Part shown: piece after piece, positions 47,758 through 59,131 of the stretch
Layout: every line of letters starts with the position of its first letter
Numbering within the stretch: position 1 is the first letter of the stretch
Origin: Pseudomonas abietaniphila
GTDB taxonomy: Bacteria > Pseudomonadota > Gammaproteobacteria > Pseudomonadales > Pseudomonadaceae
DNA: 64,000 nucleotides
NCBI RefSeq assembly: GCF_039697315.1
Contig: NZ_CP155619.1
Coordinates: forward strand, 3,534,001-3,598,000
Reading direction: 5' to 3'
Translations under genes and position numbers: made by a program
The notes under the pieces: model-generated
Told to the model about the DNA's origin: nothing
The model's database searches: none
What the model saw: the letters and a program-made list of their open reading frames with translations, nothing else

Positions 47758-50235
47758 TTAAAAAAGATCGATCGGCGCTGACTCATCGGCTGGCAACGGG
47801 CTGCCAGGTGCCGGGCCGCCGTTCAGCTCGTTCACGCTTGGCGGAGTGTCTTCGCTCTTGAACAGTTCGAAGAACGCGCCCGCCGTGCTTGGCGTGGCCG
47901 AGCGGCCGCTGACCGGGTCGATGCGCAGGCTGAGGATGCCGTCAGGCTCGGCCTGTACATGCGGTGGCTTGTCCTTGAGCGCAGCGCTCATGTAGCTCAT
48001 CCAGATGGGCAGTGCGACGGTGCCGCCGAACTCATGGCGACCGAGGCTTTCGGGCTGATCGAAGCCGGTCCAGACCGTGGTCACGTAATCGGCGTTATAG
48101 CCCGAGAACCACGCATCCTTCGAATCGTTGGTCGTACCGGTCTTGCCCGCGATGTCTGGACGGTTCATCGACAGCGCACGTCGACCGGTACCGCGCTTGA
48201 TCACATCCTGCAGCATGCTGTTGAGGATATAGGTCGTGCGACCGTCGACGATACGCGGTGCCACGGCAGGCGCAGGTGGCGCGCCGCTGGTGTCCAGCGC
48301 ATTTGGGACCGTATTGGCCGTCAGTGCGGGTGTTTCCGGCGCGGCGAAGGTCGAGGCATCGCTGATCGCCGCTTCGCTGACTGCCTTCGGATTTGGATCA
48401 CTGGCCGGAACGGTTGGCGGGTTGGCGACGAACAGCGTCTTGCCTTCGCGGTCCTCGATCTTGTCGATCAGGTATGGGCTGATCTTGTAACCGCCGTTGG
48501 CGAAGGTGCTCCAGCCGCTGACGATTTCCATCGGCGTCAGCGTCGCGGTGCCCAGTGCCAGCGAGAGGTTAGGCGGCAGGTCTGCCTTGTTGAAGCCGAA
48601 ACGGGTGATGTAGTTGATCGCGGTGTTGACGCCCAGGCTCTGCAGCAGGCGGATCGACACCAGGTTGCGCGACTTGTACAGCGCTTCCCGCAGACGAATC
48701 GGGCCGAGGAAGGTGCCGGTGTCGTTCTTCGGACGCCAGACCTTGTCGACGGCTTCGTCGACGAACACGATCGGGGCGTCGTTCACCAGGCTCGCAGCGG
48801 TGTAGCCGTTGTCCAGAGCGGCCGAATAAAGGAACGGCTTGAAGCTGGAACCCGGCTGACGCTTGGCCTGCATGGCGCGGTTGTAGTTGCTCTGTTCGAA
48901 GGCAAAGCCACCGACCAGCGCGCGTATCGCACCGTTGCGCGGATCCAGCGACACCAGTGCGCTCTGGGCGAGCGGGATCTGGCTGAACTTGAGCGAGTTG
49001 TCCGGCTGACGCTGGACGCGAACCAGATCGCCGACGTGGGCGACATCCGACGGCTGCTTAGGATTCGGGCCAACACTGTTGGTGTTCAGGAAGGCCTTTG
49101 CCCACTTCATGCTGTCCCAGGCAACGGTTTCTTCTTTCTCGCCATTGCGCGTCAGCACGTGTATGCCGTTCTTGTCGACCTGGCTGACGATGGCCGGCTC
49201 AAGACCGCTGATCGGACGCTGCTTGGTCAGTTCTTGTGCCCAGCCATCGCGGGTCAGGCCCGGGAAGCGGCTTTCAGGGCCGCGATAGCCATGGCGCTGG
49301 TCGTATTCGATCAGACCATCCTGCACGGCTTTGTTGGCGTCTTCCTGAAGATTGCTTGGCACGGTAGTGGTGACGCGGAAGCCTTCTGTGTAGGCTTCGC
49401 TGCCGTAACGGCCGACCATTTCGGCACGGGCCATTTCGGCGATGTACGGCGCGTTCACTTCCGGGCTCTGAACGTGGTAGCTGGCGTTGATCGGCTCGGC
49501 CAATGCGGTCTGGTAGGTGTTCTGGTCGATCTTGCCTAGCTTGAACATGCGGCCCAGAATCCAGTCACGACGCTCTTTGGCGCGCACCGGGTTGGCCAGT
49601 GGGTTGAATCGTGACGGTGCTTTGGGCAGGCCCGCAATCATCGCCATCTGCGCAACGCTCAGGTCGCGGATGGATTTACCGTAATAAACCTGTGCTGCGG
49701 CCTCGATACCATAAGCCCTGTTGCCCAGGTAGATCTTGTTGACGTAGAGCTCGAGAATCTCGTCTTTGGTAAGTTGGCGCTCGATTTGCAAGGCCAGAAG
49801 AATCTCGGTGGTTTTCCGTGAGAAGCTGCGCTCGCTGGTCAGGAAGTAGTTCTTGGCGACCTGCATTGTGATGGTCGAGCCGCCGGACTGAATGTGACCG
49901 CTCTTGACCAGCTGGCTGGCGGCGCGCATCAGGCTGCTGGGGTCCACGCCATAGTGGTTGGCGAAGTTGTCGTCTTCGGCGGACAGCAGCGCATGAATGA
50001 AATTAGGCGGAATATCGGCGAAACGGATGGGAGAACGGCGCATTTCACCGAACTCCGCAATCAGCTTGCCATCGCTGCTGAACACGCGCAGCGGGATTTG
50101 CAGCTGAATATTGCGCAGCGCGTCGACCGAAGGCAGGTTCGGCGACAGGTAAAGGAAGGCGCCGCTCAAACCGAGCAGTAGCCCGCAGACGATAGCGACA
50201 AAGGACCACCAGAAAAACTTCAGCAGGCGTATCAA
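47758..50235 (-). CDS. mrcA: Penicillin-binding protein 1A (bifunctional glycosyltransferase/transpeptidase)
   Basis: 825 residues, called ponA in pseudomonads. N-terminal membrane anchor (about 7-30), glycosyltransferase domain with ALLSAEDDNFANHYGVDP and GGSTITMQVAKN, an OB-like insertion, then the transpeptidase with the SxxK motif in PGSSFKPF (near residue 460), YKSRNLVSIRLLQSLG (SxN) and AGKTGTTND (KTG). Builds and cross-links peptidoglycan during elongation. Divergent from pilM, as in other pseudomonads, with TATAAT on the minus strand at 50330-50335 as a possible -10. Confidence 0.96.
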   Translation of the reverse strand: MIRLLKFFWWSFVAIVCGLLLGLSGAFLYLSPNLPSVDALRNIQLQIPLRVFSSDGKLIAEFGEMRRSPIRFADIPPNFIHALLSAEDDNFANHYGVDPSSLMRAASQLVKSGHIQSGGSTITMQVAKNYFLTSERSFSRKTTEILLALQIERQLTKDEILELYVNKIYLGNRAYGIEAAAQVYYGKSIRDLSVAQMAMIAGLPKAPSRFNPLANPVRAKERRDWILGRMFKLGKIDQNTYQTALAEPINASYHVQSPEVNAPYIAEMARAEMVGRYGSEAYTEGFRVTTTVPSNLQEDANKAVQDGLIEYDQRHGYRGPESRFPGLTRDGWAQELTKQRPISGLEPAIVSQVDKNGIHVLTRNGEKEETVAWDSMKWAKAFLNTNSVGPNPKQPSDVAHVGDLVRVQRQPDNSLKFSQIPLAQSALVSLDPRNGAIRALVGGFAFEQSNYNRAMQAKRQPGSSFKPFLYSAALDNGYTAASLVNDAPIVFVDEAVDKVWRPKNDTGTFLGPIRLREALYKSRNLVSIRLLQSLGVNTAINYITRFGFNKADLPPNLSLALGTATLTPMEIVSGWSTFANGGYKISPYLIDKIEDREGKTLFVANPPTVPASDPNPKAVSEAAISDASTFAAPETPALTANTVPNALDTSGAPPAPAVAPRIVDGRTTYILNSMLQDVIKRGTGRRALSMNRPDIAGKTGTTNDSKDAWFSGYNADYVTTVWTGFDQPESLGRHEFGGTVALPIWMSYMSAALKDKPPHVQAEPDGILSLRIDPVSGRSATPSTAGAFFELFKSEDTPPSVNELNGGPAPGSPLPADESAPIDLF

Positions 50236-50413
50236 GGCTTTTGGATTTCCAGAAAAAAGAATGGGTTAAGCGCAGGCATTTACAAATGAACACGCCTTGA
50301 AGCTTCGCTACACGAAAAAAACGCTGGGCATTATAAGCATTTTTCGTCGCCGAGCGTTATTTGCGCTACTGTCAAGGCTGCCGACAGTGGCGTTGGACAA
50401 AAAATATCCGTAA

Positions 50414-51504
<1,091 letters not shown>

Positions 51505-51505
<1 letters not shown>

Positions 51506-52071
51506 TGGCACGGATCAACTTACTCCCATGGCGTGAACAGCTGCGCGAAGAGCGCAAAAAACGCTTCCTGATAGCACTTGTCGGCGTATTGGTGGCCGGT
51601 ATCGGCGCCATTTTGCTGGCTGATCAATATTTGAGCAGCGCGATCAGTCATCAGAATGCTCGCAACCAGTTCATCAAGACCGAAATCGTTCAGCTCGATG
51701 CGCGCATCAAAGAGATCGGTGAGCTGAAGGCGCGGCGCAAGCAACTGCTAGAGCGGATGAAGATCATTCAGGACCTGCAGGGCAATCGGCCGATCATTGG
51801 CCGTATCTTCGATCAACTGGCTCGTACACTCCCGGACGGCGTGTATTTCAACCAGGTGAAGATGACCGACAAGCTGATCAGCATCTCCGGTGCTGCAGAA
51901 TCGAACAATCGCGTATCGGACCTGTTGCGCAATCTGGACGCGTCCGATTGGCTGGAGGCGCCCAGTCTGACCGAGGTCAAGGCCAATACCGCAGGGGCGG
52001 TCGATCAGTCCAACACCTTCCAGTTGACCGTGCGTCAGACCCAGCCGGCTGTCGAAGGAGTCAAGCCATGA
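51505..52071 (+). CDS. pilN: Type IV pilus assembly protein PilN
   Basis: 188 residues. The cytoplasmic start MARINLLPWREQLREERKK holds the INLLP motif that binds PilM, followed by a membrane segment at about 21-42, a coiled coil and a ferredoxin-like periplasmic domain. Overlaps pilM (TAATG) and pilO (ATGA). Confidence 0.97.
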
Positions 52072-52715
52072 ATGTGAATGAATGGCTGGACAGCCTGCGC
52101 AAGGTCGACGTTAACGACCTGGATTTCAATAACGTCGGTTCCTGGCCCGCGGCGCTGAAGACCATCGCTGGCGCCTTGCTTTTGGTGCTGGTGCTGGCCG
52201 GTGGTTACTTTTTCTACATCCAGGACATGCAGGCCCAACTGGATCAGGCGCGTACCGATGAAGTCACGTTGAAGGAGCAGTTCTCCAGCAAGGCCTTTCA
52301 AGCGGCGAACCTGACGGCTTACAAAACCCAGATGGTGGAGATGGAAAACACCTTCGGCGCCTTGTTACGGCAACTGCCCAGCGACACTGAAGTGCCGGGT
52401 TTGCTCGAAGACATCACCCGCACAGGGCTTGGAAGCGGTCTGGAGTTCGAAGAGATCAAGCTGCTGCCTGAGGCGGCTCAGCAGTTCTATATCGAATTGC
52501 CGATCCAGATCACCGTGACGGGCGCTTACCACGATCTGGCGACGTTCGTCAGTGGTGTGGCGAGCCTGCCGCGCATCGTTACCCTGCACGATTTCGAGAT
52601 CAAGCCGGTGGACGCCAAGTCTCCCGGGAAACTGCGTATGAGCATTCTCGCCAAGACCTATCGCTACAACGACAAGGGGCTTCAGAGCACTGACAACAAG
52701 GGACCCGCGAAATGA
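52068..52715 (+). CDS. pilO: Type IV pilus assembly protein PilO
   Basis: 215 residues from the ATG at 52068, overlapping the pilN stop. One membrane segment (LKTIAGALLLVLVLAGGYFFYIQ), coiled coil (QAQLDQARTDEVTLKEQF), and the periplasmic dimerisation domain (LPSDTEVPGLLEDITRTGLGSGLEFEEIKLLPE). Pairs with PilN in the inner-membrane ring. ATGA overlap with pilP. Confidence 0.97.
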   Translation: MNVNEWLDSLRKVDVNDLDFNNVGSWPAALKTIAGALLLVLVLAGGYFFYIQDMQAQLDQARTDEVTLKEQFSSKAFQAANLTAYKTQMVEMENTFGALLRQLPSDTEVPGLLEDITRTGLGSGLEFEEIKLLPEAAQQFYIELPIQITVTGAYHDLATFVSGVASLPRIVTLHDFEIKPVDAKSPGKLRMSILAKTYRYNDKGLQSTDNKGPAK

Positions 52716-53239
52716 GGACCGTGCATTGGTTGTGCATTGGCGTCACCTTGATGGCGTTGGCGGGTTGTGACGGTTCTGGCGATTTCGATGATCTGAAGCA
52801 GTTCATGGCCGAGGTGCGTGCCCGTCCGGTCGGCAACATCGAGCCGATGCCCAAGTTTCGTCCGTACGAGGCCTTCACGTATGCGGCGGCGAGTCTGCGC
52901 AGTCCGTTCCAGCCGCCGATCAAGGTCGATCTGGTGAACCGGCAGAAAGGCTCGCGCCTGGTTCAGCCGGATCCGACGCGGGTCAAGCAGTTCCTGGAAG
53001 GCTTCAACATCGATGGTTTCGAAATGGTCGGCACATTGAGCAATGAAACCGGTATGTTCGCTTTGCTGCGCGGCGCTGGCGGTGTGCATCGGGTCAAGGT
53101 AGGTGACTACCTGGGGCGCAACGACGGGCGGATCGTCGGCATCACCGAGTCGGCGGTGCAGGTGATAGAAATCGTGCCTGATGGAGAGGGGGCGTGGCTG
53201 GAGCGGCCGCGAAGCATTTCCCTGAAAGAACGCTCATGA
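52712..53239 (+). CDS. pilP: Type IV pilus assembly lipoprotein PilP
   Basis: 175 residues. Signal peptide with lipobox LAGC (Cys19) and the HR-type beta domain PDPTRVKQFLEGFNIDGFEMVGTL, VHRVKVGDYLGRNDGRIVGI. Connects PilNO to the secretin PilQ. ATGA overlap with pilQ. Confidence 0.97.
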   Translation: MRTVHWLCIGVTLMALAGCDGSGDFDDLKQFMAEVRARPVGNIEPMPKFRPYEAFTYAAASLRSPFQPPIKVDLVNRQKGSRLVQPDPTRVKQFLEGFNIDGFEMVGTLSNETGMFALLRGAGGVHRVKVGDYLGRNDGRIVGITESAVQVIEIVPDGEGAWLERPRSISLKERS

Positions 53240-55383
53240 AGACGACAAGCAAGCGAAACACCTTCGGATCTGCACAGTGGTGGAATGTAAACATGACTAG
53301 GATTCTTTCAATGATCGGCGTGTCGCTATGGATGGCGATGCTTTCACCGATTCTCCAGGCGGCCAACCTCAAGACGCTGGATGTCGCTGCATTGCCGGGG
53401 GATCGGGTCGAGTTGAAACTGTCCTTCGACGGTCCGGTCGCCGCGCCGCGCGGTTACACCACGGAGCAACCGGCGCGTATCGCGCTGGACCTGCCCGGCG
53501 TGACCAGTCAGTTGGCGATCAAGAGTCGCGACCTGGGTTCAGGTAATGCGCACAGTGTCGTGGTGGTCGAGGCCAAGGATCGCACGCGCGTGATCATCAA
53601 CCTCACCACTCTGGCGCCTTACAGCTCGCGGGTCGAAGGGAACAACTTGTTTGTGGTGGTCGGTCAGGGTGCTGCTGCCGCACAAGGTTCGCAGCCGAGC
53701 ACGGCTCTGGGCGCTCCGCGGGTTGGCGTGCCACCCGTGCCGACTCAGGCGGCCCAGCCCAAACCTGCGCCGCGCTCGTACGCGCCGGGCCCGCGCTCGG
53801 TGAAAAATGTCGATTTTCAGCGCGGTGAGCTGGGCGAGGGTAACGTCGTCATCGAGCTGAGCGACGCGGGCATCGCGCCGGACATTCAGGAGCAGGGCGG
53901 CAAGATCCGTGTCGACTTCGCCAAGACCCAGCTGCCTGATCCGTTGCGCGTACGGTTGGATGTGAAGGACTTCGCCACCCCGGTTCAGTTCGTCAACTCC
54001 AGTGTCACGGGCGACAATACCAGTATCTCCATCGAGCCTTCCGGCGCGTTCGACTATTCGGCGTACCAGACTGACAACAAGCTGACCATCAGCGTACGTC
54101 CGCTCACCAACGAGGACGTGCAGCGTCGTAATGCCGAAAAGCTTGTGTACACCGGTGAGAAGCTGTCTCTGAATTTCCAGGACATCGATGTTCGCTCGGT
54201 GCTGCAGCTGATCGCTGATTTCACCAACCTGAACCTGGTCGCCAGTGACACCGTTCAGGGTGGCATTACCTTGCGCCTGCAGAACGTGCCGTGGGATCAG
54301 GCGCTGGACCTGGTGCTCAAGACCAAAGGCCTGGACAAGCGCAAGGTCGGCAACGTGTTGCTGGTGGCGCCGGCGGATGAAATCGCTGCCCGCGAGCGTC
54401 AGGAACTGGAGTCGCTGAAGCAGATCTCCGAGCTGGCGCCCCTGCGTCGTGAACTGTTGCAGGTGAACTACGCCAAGGCTGCCGACATTGCCAAGCTGTT
54501 CCAGTCCGTGACCAGCGGCGATTCCAAGACAGACGAACGGGGTTCGATCACGGTCGATGAACGCACCAACAACATCATTGCCTATCAGACCCAGGATCGC
54601 CTGGACGAGCTGCGCCGTATCGTTTCCCAGCTGGACATTCCGGTTCGTCAGGTGATGATCGAAGCACGTATCGTCGAAGCCAACGTCGATTACGACAAGG
54701 CGCTGGGCGTGCGTTGGGGTGGTTCGAGCACTCACGGCAACTTCACCACCGGTGGTAATGGCACGGTGACTGGCGTGGGTAACACCAACGGTCCGTATGT
54801 CGACATGGGCGTGGCCGATCCGACATCGTCGATTGGTCTGGGCTTTCTGACCAACAACACGATTCTGGATCTCGAGCTGTCGGCCATGGAAAAAACCGGC
54901 AACGGTGAGGTGGTGTCGCAGCCCAAAGTCGTGACCTCGGACAAGGAAACCGCGAAGATCCTGAAAGGTACGGAAGTGCCGTATCAGGAAGCCAGCTCAA
55001 GCGGCGCGACGTCGGTGTCGTTCAAAGAGGCTTCGCTGTCGCTGGAAGTGACGCCGCAGATCACCCCGGACAACCGCATCATCATGGAGGTGAAAGTCAC
55101 CAAGGATGAGCCTGACTACGTGAACACGGTGCTCGGCGTGCCGCCGATCAAGAAGAACGAGGTCAATGCCAAGGTCCTGGTTGCGGATGGCGAAACCATT
55201 GTAATTGGTGGTGTGTTCTCCAATACGCAGAGTAAAGTCGTCGACAAGGTGCCATTTTTGGGCGATGTGCCGTATGTTGGCCGCCTTTTCCGGCGGGATG
55301 TGGTTTCGGAGAAAAAATCCGAGCTGTTGGTGTTCCTCACTCCGCGTATCATGAATAACCAGGCGATTGCTGTGAGTCGTTGA
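53236..55383 (+). CDS. pilQ: Type IV pilus secretin PilQ
   Basis: 715 residues from the ATG at 53236, which overlaps the pilP stop (ATGA). A second ATG at 53293 would give a 696-residue protein with a more ordinary signal peptide ([17 protein letters not shown]...QA) and may be used instead. Domains: two AMIN peptidoglycan-binding repeats (about 45-290), a secretin/TonB short N-terminal domain ([24 protein letters not shown]), N1 domain, then the secretin barrel ([23 protein letters not shown]...[20 protein letters not shown]...[15 protein letters not shown]). Forms the outer-membrane pore. Confidence 0.96.
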   Translation: MKTTSKRNTFGSAQWWNVNMTRILSMIGVSLWMAMLSPILQAANLKTLDVAALPGDRVELKLSFDGPVAAPRGYTTEQPARIALDLPGVTSQLAIKSRDLGSGNAHSVVVVEAKDRTRVIINLTTLAPYSSRVEGNNLFVVVGQGAAAAQGSQPSTALGAPRVGVPPVPTQAAQPKPAPRSYAPGPRSVKNVDFQRGELGEGNVVIELSDAGIAPDIQEQGGKIRVDFAKTQLPDPLRVRLDVKDFATPVQFVNSSVTGDNTSISIEPSGAFDYSAYQTDNKLTISVRPLTNEDVQRRNAEKLVYTGEKLSLNFQDIDVRSVLQLIADFTNLNLVASDTVQGGITLRLQNVPWDQALDLVLKTKGLDKRKVGNVLLVAPADEIAARERQELESLKQISELAPLRRELLQVNYAKAADIAKLFQSVTSGDSKTDERGSITVDERTNNIIAYQTQDRLDELRRIVSQLDIPVRQVMIEARIVEANVDYDKALGVRWGGSSTHGNFTTGGNGTVTGVGNTNGPYVDMGVADPTSSIGLGFLTNNTILDLELSAMEKTGNGEVVSQPKVVTSDKETAKILKGTEVPYQEASSSGATSVSFKEASLSLEVTPQITPDNRIIMEVKVTKDEPDYVNTVLGVPPIKKNEVNAKVLVADGETIVIGGVFSNTQSKVVDKVPFLGDVPYVGRLFRRDVVSEKKSELLVFLTPRIMNNQAIAVSR

Positions 55384-55387
55384 TTCT

Positions 55388-55906
55388 GTGCGAAATTTAA
55401 TACTTGTGGGACCGATGGGGGCTGGCAAGAGCACCATCGGTCGTCTGCTGGCCAAAGAGCTTCGACTGCCGTTCAAGGATTCCGACAAGGAAATCGAACT
55501 GCGAACGGGCGCCAATATCCCGTGGATCTTCGACAAGGAAGGTGAAGCGGGCTTTCGTGATCGCGAACAAGCCATGATTGCCGAGCTCTGCGCCCTCGAT
55601 GGTGTTGTGCTGGCGACCGGCGGCGGCGCCGTCATGCGTGAAGAGAACCGTCGTGCGCTGTATGCGGGCGGGCGCGTGGTTTACCTGCACGCCTCTGTGG
55701 AGCAGCAGGTGGGGCGGACGTCCCGTGATCGCAACCGGCCTCTTTTGCGTACTGCCGATCCGGCGCGGGTGCTGCGTGAGTTGCTGGCCATTCGCGATCC
55801 GCTGTACCGGGAAATCGCCGATGTCATCATCGAAACCGATGAGCGGCCACCCCGGATGGTCGTTCTTGACATCCTTGCGCTGTTGGCCGAGCTTCCTCCC
55901 CGTTAA
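55388..55906 (+). CDS. aroK: Shikimate kinase
   Basis: 172 residues from a GTG four bases after the pilQ stop. Phosphorylates shikimate. Walker [10 protein letters not shown] at 8-16, shikimate contacts in [42 protein letters not shown] and the lid [11 protein letters not shown]. Complete. Follows the pil operon closely, so pilus and aromatic genes probably share a transcript. Confidence 0.96.
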   Translation: MRNLILVGPMGAGKSTIGRLLAKELRLPFKDSDKEIELRTGANIPWIFDKEGEAGFRDREQAMIAELCALDGVVLATGGGAVMREENRRALYAGGRVVYLHASVEQQVGRTSRDRNRPLLRTADPARVLRELLAIRDPLYREIADVIIETDERPPRMVVLDILALLAELPPR

Positions 55907-56035
55907 AGCACAGGCAGAAATGCGCTATCCTCGGCGACCATAAAAAGCGGGGTCGCCAAATGGCCTTGCGCCGTGGTCCGTATCGACGTCTGAGCGTCGA
56001 ACAGGCATCCAATTGTTAGAACAGTGTGGGGACAC

Positions 56036-57139
56036 ATGCAGACACTCAAGGTCGAGCTCGGCGAGCGCAGCTACCCGATTCATATTGGCGAAGGCTTGTT
56101 GGATCGGCCCGAACTGCTCAAGCCCTACATTGCCGGCAAGCAAGTGGCGATCGTTTCCAACGCCACCGTCGCGCCGTTGTACATGGAGCGTCTGACTCAA
56201 TCGCTCGCCGGTTACAACGTCCTGCCGATCGTCCTCCCGGACGGCGAAGCCTTCAAGAACTGGGAAACCCTTCAGCTTATCTTCGACGCCCTGCTCACCG
56301 CGCGCCACGACCGTCGAACCACTGTGATCGCGCTGGGTGGCGGTGTAATCGGTGACATGGCGGGTTTTGCCGCCGCCTGTTATCAGCGCGGTGTCGATTT
56401 CATTCAGGTGCCGACGACACTGCTGTCTCAGGTCGACTCTTCCGTCGGCGGCAAGACCGGGATCAACCATCCGCTGGGCAAGAACATGGTGGGCGCGTTC
56501 TATCAGCCCAACGCTGTGCTCATCGACACCGCGTCGCTGAACAGCCTGCCTGAACGTGAACTGTCGGCCGGGCTTGCCGAGGTCATCAAATACGGCCTGA
56601 TTTGTGACGAACCGTTCCTGACGTGGCTCGAAGAGAATGTGGACAAGCTGCGCGGTCTGGATCAGGTGGCGCTGACCACGGCCATCGAGCGCTCCTGTGC
56701 GGCCAAGGCTGCGGTCGTGGGTGCTGATGAGCGCGAGTCGGGCGTGCGCGCCACCTTGAATCTGGGGCATACGTTCGGCCATGCCATCGAAACCCATATG
56801 GGTTACGGGGTCTGGCTGCATGGCGAAGCCGTTGCTGCGGGTACGGTCATGGCGCTGGAGATGTCGGCGCGGCTTGGCTGGATCAGCGAACAGGAACGAG
56901 ACCGTGGTATCCGTCTGTTTCAGCGCGCCGGCTTGCCGGTGGTTCCGCCTGAAGACATGACGCCTGAGCATTTCCTCGAGCACATGGCGGTGGACAAGAA
57001 GGTGATCGATGGTCGTCTGCGCCTGGTGCTGCTGCGCCGGATGGGCGAGGCAGTGGTGACTGACGAATATCCAAAAGAAGTACTACAGGCCACACTGGTC
57101 GCGGACTACCGCGCCTTGGTGGATCAGCTTAGAGGTTAA
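56036..57139 (+). CDS. aroB: 3-Dehydroquinate synthase
   Basis: 367 residues from the ATG at 56036; a GTG 12 bases upstream has no support. Converts DAHP to 3-dehydroquinate with NAD and a metal. Motifs: [59 protein letters not shown], and the metal ligands in [20 protein letters not shown]. Complete. A hairpin without a T-run (GGCGACC / GGTCGCC at 55933-55957) lies in the aroK-aroB gap. Confidence 0.97.
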   Translation: MQTLKVELGERSYPIHIGEGLLDRPELLKPYIAGKQVAIVSNATVAPLYMERLTQSLAGYNVLPIVLPDGEAFKNWETLQLIFDALLTARHDRRTTVIALGGGVIGDMAGFAAACYQRGVDFIQVPTTLLSQVDSSVGGKTGINHPLGKNMVGAFYQPNAVLIDTASLNSLPERELSAGLAEVIKYGLICDEPFLTWLEENVDKLRGLDQVALTTAIERSCAAKAAVVGADERESGVRATLNLGHTFGHAIETHMGYGVWLHGEAVAAGTVMALEMSARLGWISEQERDRGIRLFQRAGLPVVPPEDMTPEHFLEHMAVDKKVIDGRLRLVLLRRMGEAVVTDEYPKEVLQATLVADYRALVDQLRG

Positions 57140-57149
57140 TGAAAAATCC

Positions 57150-58772
57150 ATGACTAGTTTGCACGCCGATGAGGCCTTCCTCGGTCATTACCAATTGAGT
57201 CATGACCCCTTTGCCACGCGGGTCCCCGGCTTCAAGTTTTTCCCTGCCCAGCGCAAACCCGTGCTGGGGCAGCTGCACCATCTCGCCCGCTACAGCCAGT
57301 TGCTGTTGCTGGTCACCGGGCCTCACGGCAGCGGCAAGACTTTGCTGCGTCAGGCGCTGGTTGCGAGCACGAACAAGCAGTCTGTGCAGAGCGTGGTGGT
57401 TTCCGCCCGTGGTGCCGGTGACGCGTCTGGCGTGTTGCGCCAAGTGGCTCAGGCGCTGAATGTCGCCCAGCCCGAAATGAAAGCCATCCTGTCACAGGTC
57501 GTGCAACTGGCCCTGACCGGCCAGGAGGTCTACATCCTCGTGGACGATGCCGAACAACTGGGCGAATCCGCACTCGAAGCGTTGTTGGGATTGGCGGCGG
57601 GCACTCCGGAAGGTCGTCCGCATGTCTTCCTGTTCGGCGAGGCATCGATCATCGATCGTCTGGATCAGTTGTGCGCCGAGAGCGGCACTGAGGAAGAGCG
57701 CTTCCACGTTATCGAGCTTGCACCGTATACCGAAGAAGAAACCCGTGAGTATCTGGCACAGCGCCTGGATGGCGCTGGTCAAGGCATTGAGGTGTTCAGT
57801 GCCGAGCAGATTGCCGATATTCACGAGCAGTCCAATGGATGGCCGGGTGCGATCAACCAGGTCGCGCGCGATTCGATGATCGAAGCCATGATCGCCAGCC
57901 GCTCTGCGGTCAAGCGTCCAAGTATGGGGTTCAAAATGCCTAAGAAACACGTGTTGGCTTTGGGTGGGGTTGTTGTTGCAGCCGTTTTGGCTGCCTGGTT
58001 GATTCCGGGTCGCAACAATGCGCCCGCGACAGCACCGGCCAATTCCCAGGCACAACTGCCGCTGGGCCAGGGTCAAGCGCCTGCGCAGCAGTCGAACAAC
58101 GGAGGGCCGGCCATTGAGTTCGCCGGTAACTCGCAGCCGATGCCGCTACCGTTGGTCGGTAACTCTCAGCCGGTCATGCGCGGCCCTCTGGCCGAAGCAG
58201 CGGGCTCCGGTGAAGGTGATGGCGAGGACGGTGGTCCAGCCGCCAACCAGTCGTTGCAGCCACCGACCGTGACCACGACGGCACCACCCGCTGGCGCCGC
58301 AGCGGGTCCTGCTCCAGCGATGGCGCAAACGCCAGTGCCGACACCGCGTCCAGCACCGGCCGCCAAACCCGCTCCAGCCCCGGCACCTGCTGCGAAACCG
58401 GCACCGGCGCCGACTCAGGTCGCTACGGCCAAGCCAGCGCCTGCACCTGCCGCCAAACCGGCTGCCGCTGCTCCCGCTTCGGCTGGCGGCACCTGGTACG
58501 CCGGTCAGGCGCCGACTCATTACGTGGTGCAGATCCTCGGCACCAGCTCTGAAGCCACTGCTCAGAGCTACGTGAAAGAACATGGCGCCGAGTACCGTTA
58601 TTTCAAGAAAACCCTGCAGGGCAAGCCTCTGTACGTGGTGACCTACGGCAGTTTCGCAGACCGCAATGCAGCGCTTGCCGCTATCAAGGTCTTGCCAGCG
58701 AAGGTTCAGGCTGGTAAACCTTGGCCTCGCACTGTCGGCAGTATCCAACAGGAACTCGCCGCAGCTCGCTAA
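57150..58772 (+). CDS. DamX-like protein: AAA ATPase domain, membrane helix and SPOR domain
   Basis: 540 residues. N-terminal ExeA-like AAA ATPase with Walker A GPHGSGKT at 57-64 and Walker B VYILVDDAEQ at 127-136 (DD at 132-133). One membrane helix at about 268-286, an Ala/Pro-rich periplasmic linker, and a C-terminal SPOR domain (about 455-535; HYVVQILGTSSEATAQSYV...LYVVTYGSFADRNAALAAI). E. coli DamX sits in the same place after aroB and acts at the division septum. 10 bases after aroB, and probably the last gene of the pil-aro transcript. Confidence 0.92.
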   Translation: MTSLHADEAFLGHYQLSHDPFATRVPGFKFFPAQRKPVLGQLHHLARYSQLLLLVTGPHGSGKTLLRQALVASTNKQSVQSVVVSARGAGDASGVLRQVAQALNVAQPEMKAILSQVVQLALTGQEVYILVDDAEQLGESALEALLGLAAGTPEGRPHVFLFGEASIIDRLDQLCAESGTEEERFHVIELAPYTEEETREYLAQRLDGAGQGIEVFSAEQIADIHEQSNGWPGAINQVARDSMIEAMIASRSAVKRPSMGFKMPKKHVLALGGVVVAAVLAAWLIPGRNNAPATAPANSQAQLPLGQGQAPAQQSNNGGPAIEFAGNSQPMPLPLVGNSQPVMRGPLAEAAGSGEGDGEDGGPAANQSLQPPTVTTTAPPAGAAAGPAPAMAQTPVPTPRPAPAAKPAPAPAPAAKPAPAPTQVATAKPAPAPAAKPAAAAPASAGGTWYAGQAPTHYVVQILGTSSEATAQSYVKEHGAEYRYFKKTLQGKPLYVVTYGSFADRNAALAAIKVLPAKVQAGKPWPRTVGSIQQELAAAR

Positions 58773-58779
58773 TGACGCA

Positions 58780-58798
58780 GCGACCTTATCCAGGTCGC
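58780..58798 (+). terminator. Weak hairpin after the damX-like gene
   Basis: GCGACCT / AGGTCGC with a 5-base loop, 8 bases after the stop. It has no T-run, so termination is uncertain. Confidence 0.35.
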
Positions 58799-58966
58799 TC
58801 GATTAGCTCTCCCGAAAATCACACATGAGCGTGCTGCCAATGAGCAGCGCGCCTTGTGGTGTCTGCGTCTCAGACACGCATTGAATTTTGGGTTCTGTTT
58901 GTTCAGACTCGCAACAAAGCTCTGGCTAGCACGATAATCGTTTTAAAGCCTTTCATGAATGCGACA

Positions 58967-58994
58967 TAAATTTGCGACGTTTCGTCGCTAAATT
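58967..58994. promoter_or_regulatory. Palindrome overlapping the gltB promoter
   Basis: AAATTT-GCGACG-TTT-CGTCGC-T-AAATTT is a near-perfect dyad whose right half runs into the -35 region at 58993. An operator, or a stem in antisense transcripts, are both possible. The rest of the 358-base gap before gltB holds no gene. Confidence 0.55.
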
Positions 58995-59021
58995 TGTGAG
59001 GTTTTGTGTCGGTGTGTACAA
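58993..59021 (+). promoter_or_regulatory. Sigma-70 promoter of gltB
   Basis: TTGTGA (58993-58998), 17-base spacer, TACAAT (59016-59021), about 110 bases before the gltB start. The spacing is ideal and both boxes are near consensus. Confidence 0.65.
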
Positions 59022-59131
59022 TGACCTCCCTTTTGCTCCCGCAAAGCTGGCGTACGTTCAGCGTGGACGGTAAATGGTTGAATTGAAAAGAAATTTGTCT
59101 CGTTAAGAGGCAGCCTGGTGAGAATGTGTCT

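Noticed and set aside
59126..59131. GTG at 59126 as the gltB start
   Set aside because: It is only 3 bases from the ribosome site and would lengthen the propeptide; the ATG at 59132 has proper spacing.
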